This document shows, in pieces, positions 59,809 through 64,000 of a stretch of DNA of 64,000 bases. The translations under genes and the position numbers were made by a program. Origin of the DNA: Geomobilibacter sp964431365 (GTDB lineage: Bacteria; Desulfobacterota; Desulfuromonadia; Geobacterales; DSM-12255). The notes beneath the pieces are model-generated. The model was not told the DNA's origin and searched no databases. It saw nothing but the letters and a program-made list of their open reading frames with translations. Positions within the stretch are counted from its first letter, which is position 1; every line of letters begins with the position of its first letter. The stretch spans positions 1 to 64,000 of the forward strand of contig CAYSJJ010000001.1 of the NCBI GenBank assembly GCA_964431365.1. The letters run 5' to 3'.

Positions 59809-61047
59809 TCAGAACGGATAGCCGAGCCCGACGAACACCGCCGGCCCGTCCTTGCCCCATCCCACGTCCACCCGCCCGAGGATGTTGGGTCGCACCACCG
59901 CCCGCACCCCGACGCCGGGGTTGAACTCGAAGCTGCTCCCCTTGGCGTTGTCCAGAGACGACATGACCGACCCCAGGTCGATGAAGGGGGCCACCTCCCA
60001 GTCGGCATTCACCCCGAAGACCTCCCACCGGAAGATCCTGATCCGCTCCTCAAGGTTCAAGAGCAGGTAGCTGCTGTCGATGAACCGGTTCCGGCCGTAC
60101 CCCCGCAGGCTGTTTTCCCCCCCGAGGATACTCCGTTCCAGGAACGGTACCGCCCCCCCCAGGGTCTGGTTGTAGGCGAGGCGGAAGGCGGTGATGTGAC
60201 GCCGCCCCTTGTCCGCCGGCACGAATCCCTTGAACTCCACGTCGTAGTGGCGGTAATCGGCGCTGCTGCCGAAGATCCGGCTGCTGCTCTCCACCCCGAG
60301 GCGCATGTAGCCGCCATAGGTCGGGAGGGTGGGGGAGTCGAGGGAGCTGTAAATGAGGGAGAGCTTCTGGGCGTGGGCCGAAAACCCGTCGATGCCTGGA
60401 ATGTGGGTGGTGAAGACGTCGCGGACGAACGGCACCGACGTGATGGCGCCGTGTCCGATGTTGACCTTCTTGAAGCGTTCGCCGAAGACCAGTTGGAAGT
60501 ATTTGCCGATCTGATACCCGGCGGAGAGGGCGAAGCCGTTCTCCTCGTCGGCGTAGTTGGTTTCGCGGTTCCTGCTGGTCCGTGACTGGAAGCCGAAGAA
60601 GCGGGCCGAGCCGTCGGTGAAAGAGAAGACGAAGGCGTTCAGGTCGAGTTTCCGGTCCAGGAAGGTGTTGTCCTTGATCCGTACCTCGTAGTCTTCGTTG
60701 ACCTTCGTGGAGCGGGAGAGGTTGAACTCCATGTTCCGGTCCGGCGAGGGATAGAGGGCGCCGTACAGGGAGAAGGTGGTGCCGAAGTTCGGGTTCTGGT
60801 TCACCTGCGGGGCGAGGAGGGTGGCGATCTCGTCCTGCTTGTTGTGGACGAGGAAGGCCGCCAGTCCGCCGGCGGTGACCCCTTCATTCGGGCTGGAGGC
60901 GATCACGGGGAGCGGTATGGTGATGACCTTGGCCTCTTCGCCACTCTCACCGGTGGTGAGCGGGTAGGGGAGGTGCTCCCGTTTCACCATGGTGGTGCAG
61001 GCGCTGAGGGTCAGCAAAAGCAGTGCGAGGGAGAGAAGACGGTACAT
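59809..61047 (-). CDS. Omp85-like (BamA/TamA-type) barrel lipoprotein without POTRA domains
   Basis: The 412-residue protein has a lipoprotein-like signal with LSAC (Cys 17), then a sixteen-strand-like barrel ending in FVGLGYPF. The block SILGGENSLRGYGRNRFID near residue 310 contains the VRGF/Y-type loop of the Omp85 family. There is no room for POTRA repeats before the barrel. Such short members are found in many bacteria with unknown clients. ATG 61047 is chosen; a GTG at 61056 is also possible. It lies downstream of glgP on the same strand, across repeat D. Confidence 0.8.
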   Translation of the reverse strand: MYRLLSLALLLLTLSACTTMVKREHLPYPLTTGESGEEAKVITIPLPVIASSPNEGVTAGGLAAFLVHNKQDEIATLLAPQVNQNPNFGTTFSLYGALYPSPDRNMEFNLSRSTKVNEDYEVRIKDNTFLDRKLDLNAFVFSFTDGSARFFGFQSRTSRNRETNYADEENGFALSAGYQIGKYFQLVFGERFKKVNIGHGAITSVPFVRDVFTTHIPGIDGFSAHAQKLSLIYSSLDSPTLPTYGGYMRLGVESSSRIFGSSADYRHYDVEFKGFVPADKGRRHITAFRLAYNQTLGGAVPFLERSILGGENSLRGYGRNRFIDSSYLLLNLEERIRIFRWEVFGVNADWEVAPFIDLGSVMSSLDNAKGSSFEFNPGVGVRAVVRPNILGRVDVGWGKDGPAVFVGLGYPF

Positions 61048-61118
61048 GATAAGCACAACGTTCTACGTTCAACGGCCCGAGTTGTCAACCCAGAACACGA
61101 ACGTAAAACGAAAAGGTG

Positions 61119-61306
61119 AATCCGTGGCGAATGCCGCGCCACTGCGCTCCATGCGCTCGCACCGCCGCTGTACGGCTCATTCCGCTAGCGGCCTGTAACT
61201 CGTCCTGACGGGCTCAGACAGACAGGCCGCTCTAACGCTCCATTTCGCCTACAGCGGCTGGTGCTCGGGCAAAGTCGCTTCGTCGGCACGACATTCGTCA
61301 CGGATT
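61119..61306 (+). repeat. Long palindromic intergenic repeat, family 1, copy D
   Basis: 188 bases with terminal arms AATCCGTGGCGAATGCCG and CGACATTCGTCACGGATT (imperfect). Inner parts, CCGCTGTACGGCTCATT, the core CCTGACGGGCTCAGACA and CATTTCGCCTACAGCGGCTG, match copy C closely. It lies between glgP and the Omp85-like gene, both on the minus strand. Confidence 0.85.
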
Positions 61307-61332
61307 GACTGAACGCAGCACGCTGAACGCTT

Positions 61333-63894
61333 CTACCCCCACACCAGCATGCCGGCCTCGTAGATCGGCCCGAGGACGTTGTGGCTCGGCAGTACCCTTA
61401 CCAGAAACCCCTGCCGGCCGCAGAGGCGGCACTCGATGGTGCCGCTGAAGCGGTGCACGCCGGGGCTGACCTCCTCCACCGTGGCCAGGGGGGCGGTCTC
61501 GCCGCCGATGAGGGAGCCGCGGGAGTCGAGGATTCCGGTATAGACGTCTACGGCCAGGTCCTGCACCGGGATGTCGCCGGTGGCGACTATGGCGCTGACC
61601 GGGATCAGCGAGCCGACCGCCACGTCGTCCAGCTTGCTGGCCAGCACCTCCTGGATGCGTACCTGGTGCCACTGGCGGTGGAGCCGCTCCTTCCAGGCGG
61701 CCAGGTCGCGGGCCAGGGCCATCTCGCTCTGGCTCAGTATCTGCCACTGCCGGAACGAAGGGGAATAGAAGAGGCTCGAGTACTCCTGCACCATCCGGTC
61801 GGTGCTGAAGACCGGGCAGAGTGACTGCAGCGAGGCCTTCATGGCGGCGATCCATCCCCGTGGCATACCGTCGGCGCCCCGGTCGTAGAAGAGCGGGATC
61901 ACCTCCTTCTCCAGGAGGTCGTAGATGGCGCGGCTCTCCACCTCGTTCTGGTACTCGATGTCGTCGTACACCTCGCCGTTGCCGATGGCCCAGCCGTTGT
62001 TCCCCTTGTACCCCTCGCACCACCAGCCGTCCAGGACGCTCAGGTTCAGGCCGCCGTTGAAGGCGACCTTCATGCCGCTGGTGCCGCTGGCCTCCATGGG
62101 GCGCCGCGGCGTGTTGAGCCAGACGTCCACCCCCTGCACCAGGTGGCGGGCAACGGAGATGTCATAGTCCTCCAGGAAGACGATTCGGTGGCGGAACTCC
62201 CCCTGGTGCGAGAACTGGACGATCTCCCGGATCAGCTCCTTCCCCTGGTGGTCTGCCGGGTGCGCCTTGCCGGCAAAGATGATCTGCACCGGCCGCTCCG
62301 TATTGTTGAGGATGCGGGAGAGCCGCTCCACGTCCCGCAGCAGCAGGGTCCCCCGCTTGTAGGTGGCGAAGCGGCGGGCAAAGCCGATGGTGAGGGTGTC
62401 GGGGTCAAGGACCTCGTCGGCGGTGGCGATCTCCTTGGCGCTCGCCCCCAGTTTGAAGAGCTGCTCCTTGAGGCGCTTGCGGGCGTAATCCACCAGGTGC
62501 TCGCGACCGTGGCGGTGGATGCGCCAGAGCTCGGTGTCGGGGATGCGGGAGATGCGGCGCCAGAGCGCCGAGTCGGTGGCGTCGTCCATCCAGCGGGTCC
62601 CCAGGTAGCGGATCAGGAGCCCGGCCATCTCGTGGGAGATCCAGCTCTTGGCGTGAACGCCGTTGGTGATGGAGGTGAGGGGGATCTGTTCCCCCGGCAG
62701 TTCGGGCCAGAGGTCGCGCCACATCTTGCGGGAGATCTCGCCGTGGAGCTGGCTGACGCCGTTGGCGTGGCCGGCCAGCTTGAGGGCCAGGACCGCCATG
62801 CAGAACGGTTCGTGGTGGGCGCGCGGGTTGTGCCGGCCGAGGCCGAGGAATTCGTCGCGGGAGAGCCCCATGGCCCGGTAGTAGCGGCCGAGGTACTTGT
62901 CCACCAGGTCGGTGGGGAAGTGGTCGATCCCCGCCTCCACCGGGGTGTGGGTGGTGAAGATGTTGCCGGCCCGCACCACCTCGCGCGCCTCGCCGAAGGA
63001 GAGGCGGCGCTCCTCCATCAGGAGGCGGATCCGTTCCAGGGCCAGGAAGGCGGCGTGTCCCTCGTTCATATGGCAGACGTTCGGCTTGATCCCCAGGAGG
63101 CGGAGCGCCCGGATGCCGCCGATCCCGAGGACGATCTCCTGGCGGATCCGCATGTCCTGGTCCCCGCCGTAGAGCCGGGTGGTGATTTCACGATCCTCGG
63201 GGGCGTTCTCGTCCAGGTTGGTGTCCAGCATGTAGAGGGGAACCCTCCCCACCTGCACCCGCCAGATCTGCCCCAGCACGCGGCGGCCGGTCATCTCCAC
63301 CTCGAAGCGGAGCGGGTTTCCCTCCTCGTCCCGCTCCAGGTTGAGCGGCAGGTTGTAGAAGTCGTTCTCGGGATAGATCTCCTGCTGCCACCCCTCGATG
63401 TTCAGGTACTGGCGGAAGTACCCTTCCCGGTAGAGGAGGCCGATCCCCACCAGGGGGAGCCCCAGGTCGCTGGCCGATTTCATGTGGTCGCCGGAGAGGA
63501 CCCCCAGGCCGCCGGAGTAGACAGGGATCGACTCGTGGATGCCGAATTCCATGGAGAAGTAGGCGATCCGCATCTCGTGGTCGCCGCCGCTCTTCTCGTA
63601 CCAGGTACGACTGGTGAAATATTCCTGGATCTTCTCGTCCACCATGGCCAGGTGGGACATGAACCCCTCGTCGGTGATGAGGAGGTCGAGGGTCGCCTGC
63701 TGGAGCTGGCCGAGCATGGCCACCGGGTTGTGGCGGGTCTCCTTCCAGAGTTCGGCGTCGATCCGCTGGAAGAGCTTGATCGCCTCCGGTTCCCACGACC
63801 AGGAGAGGTTATAGGCGATCCGCTGCAAGGCTTCCAGTTCCTTGGGGAGCGAGGGAACCACGGTGAATCGGTGCACTATCTTGCTGAAGTCCAT
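61333..63894 (-). CDS. glgP: Alpha-glucan (glycogen) phosphorylase, DUF3417-containing type
   Basis: The 853-residue enzyme releases glucose 1-phosphate from glycogen. It starts with the DUF3417 block (LPKELEALQRIAYNLSWSWE) of the archaeal/thermophile-like phosphorylases and shows YSGGLGVLSGDHMKSASDLG, HMNEGHAAF and TTHTPVEAGID. The PLP-phosphate-binding region reads MEASGTSGMK near residue 606. AGGAGG lies 8 bases before ATG 63894. With the alpha-amylase at 30728 it could supply glucan breakdown. Confidence 0.95.
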   Translation of the reverse strand: MDFSKIVHRFTVVPSLPKELEALQRIAYNLSWSWEPEAIKLFQRIDAELWKETRHNPVAMLGQLQQATLDLLITDEGFMSHLAMVDEKIQEYFTSRTWYEKSGGDHEMRIAYFSMEFGIHESIPVYSGGLGVLSGDHMKSASDLGLPLVGIGLLYREGYFRQYLNIEGWQQEIYPENDFYNLPLNLERDEEGNPLRFEVEMTGRRVLGQIWRVQVGRVPLYMLDTNLDENAPEDREITTRLYGGDQDMRIRQEIVLGIGGIRALRLLGIKPNVCHMNEGHAAFLALERIRLLMEERRLSFGEAREVVRAGNIFTTHTPVEAGIDHFPTDLVDKYLGRYYRAMGLSRDEFLGLGRHNPRAHHEPFCMAVLALKLAGHANGVSQLHGEISRKMWRDLWPELPGEQIPLTSITNGVHAKSWISHEMAGLLIRYLGTRWMDDATDSALWRRISRIPDTELWRIHRHGREHLVDYARKRLKEQLFKLGASAKEIATADEVLDPDTLTIGFARRFATYKRGTLLLRDVERLSRILNNTERPVQIIFAGKAHPADHQGKELIREIVQFSHQGEFRHRIVFLEDYDISVARHLVQGVDVWLNTPRRPMEASGTSGMKVAFNGGLNLSVLDGWWCEGYKGNNGWAIGNGEVYDDIEYQNEVESRAIYDLLEKEVIPLFYDRGADGMPRGWIAAMKASLQSLCPVFSTDRMVQEYSSLFYSPSFRQWQILSQSEMALARDLAAWKERLHRQWHQVRIQEVLASKLDDVAVGSLIPVSAIVATGDIPVQDLAVDVYTGILDSRGSLIGGETAPLATVEEVSPGVHRFSGTIECRLCGRQGFLVRVLPSHNVLGPIYEAGMLVWG

Positions 63895-63969
63895 GGGGCC
63901 TCCTGTCGGGTGCGTGCGGCGTGCTGCGTGCGTTCAGTGTTCAGCGACTAACGGGATCTGAAATAGTTG

Positions 63970-64000
63970 GGTTGCTCAAAAATGGTCAGATCGTCGCACC
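63970..64000 (+). repeat. Palindromic intergenic repeat, family 2, copy F (cut by the window edge)
   Basis: The last 31 bases match the start of copy E at 44288 with a single change (GGTC for GGCC). The rest of the element lies outside the window. It sits upstream of glgP on its 5' side. Confidence 0.7.

Noticed and set aside
28385..61306. Insertion sequences or CRISPR as the source of the dispersed repeats
   Set aside because: The repeats contain no open frame for a transposase, show no target duplications that I can see, and lack the regular short repeat-spacer pattern of CRISPR.

Overview
The window looks like a chromosomal segment of a GC-rich deltaproteobacterium of the Geobacter/Geotalea type (Desulfuromonadota). 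The basis is gene content: an OmpB-like secreted multicopper oxidase with a dockerin-like tail, a Dnmt2-type tRNA cytosine methyltransferase, paired BioD-like/DRTGG proteins, a degenerate EAL-HDOD protein and a DUF3417-type glucan phosphorylase. This is inferred from family resemblance; no database search was possible.

Layout. 1-76 is tRNA-Asn. 539-7516 is a same-strand envelope cluster behind a good sigma-54 promoter: secreted FKBP prolyl isomerase, small exported protein, FKBP N-domain-only protein, a 1625-residue multicopper oxidase with a C-terminal dockerin-like module, and a lipoprotein with a cohesin-like region. A degenerate EAL-HDOD protein follows on the other strand. 9177-13200 is a molybdenum hydroxylase operon (iron-sulfur subunit, Tat-exported Mo subunit, XdhC/CoxI, MocA-like). 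13242-14234 is an internally duplicated outer-membrane barrel. 14382-24671 is a potassium region: a KimA-like APC transporter, then an 83-residue protein coupled to kdpA-kdpB-kdpC-kdpD-kdpE.

24762-32203 holds a PilZ protein, a lone receiver, ilvE, an AraC regulator, srkA, a TerC/Alx membrane protein and a cytoplasmic alpha-amylase. 32272-37680 is a cytochrome c oxidase operon (Sco, subunits I, III, IV, a subunit II carrying two haem c domains, haem O synthase). 37793-45081 has a histidine kinase, two opposed paralogues of a BioD-like/DRTGG protein, an MFS transporter, a SlyD-like FKBP with a Cys/Asp-rich insert, a PilZ protein and a YceH (DUF480) protein. 45387-53896 has an OmpW-like porin, tRNA-Gln and tRNA-Lys, tpx, the Dnmt2 homologue, a dienelactone hydrolase, a DCC protein, a B12-type radical SAM enzyme, a cupin and tex. 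54119-61047 is a more accessory stretch with small unknown genes, a YgjP-like peptidase, a lipoprotein, a methyltransferase remnant, an AT-rich frameshifted DUF3800 gene, an XRE regulator and an Omp85-like barrel. The window closes with alpha-glucan phosphorylase.

Two families of long imperfect palindromes sit only between genes. Family 1 has four copies of about 185-230 bp (28385, 50868, 53913, 61119). Family 2 has one 120-bp copy at 44288 and the first 31 bases of another at the right edge. The strongest candidates for something undescribed are the proposed cohesin/dockerin attachment of the multicopper oxidase to its neighbouring lipoprotein, the palindrome families, the duplicated outer-membrane barrel, and the cysteine-rich insert in the SlyD-like protein.
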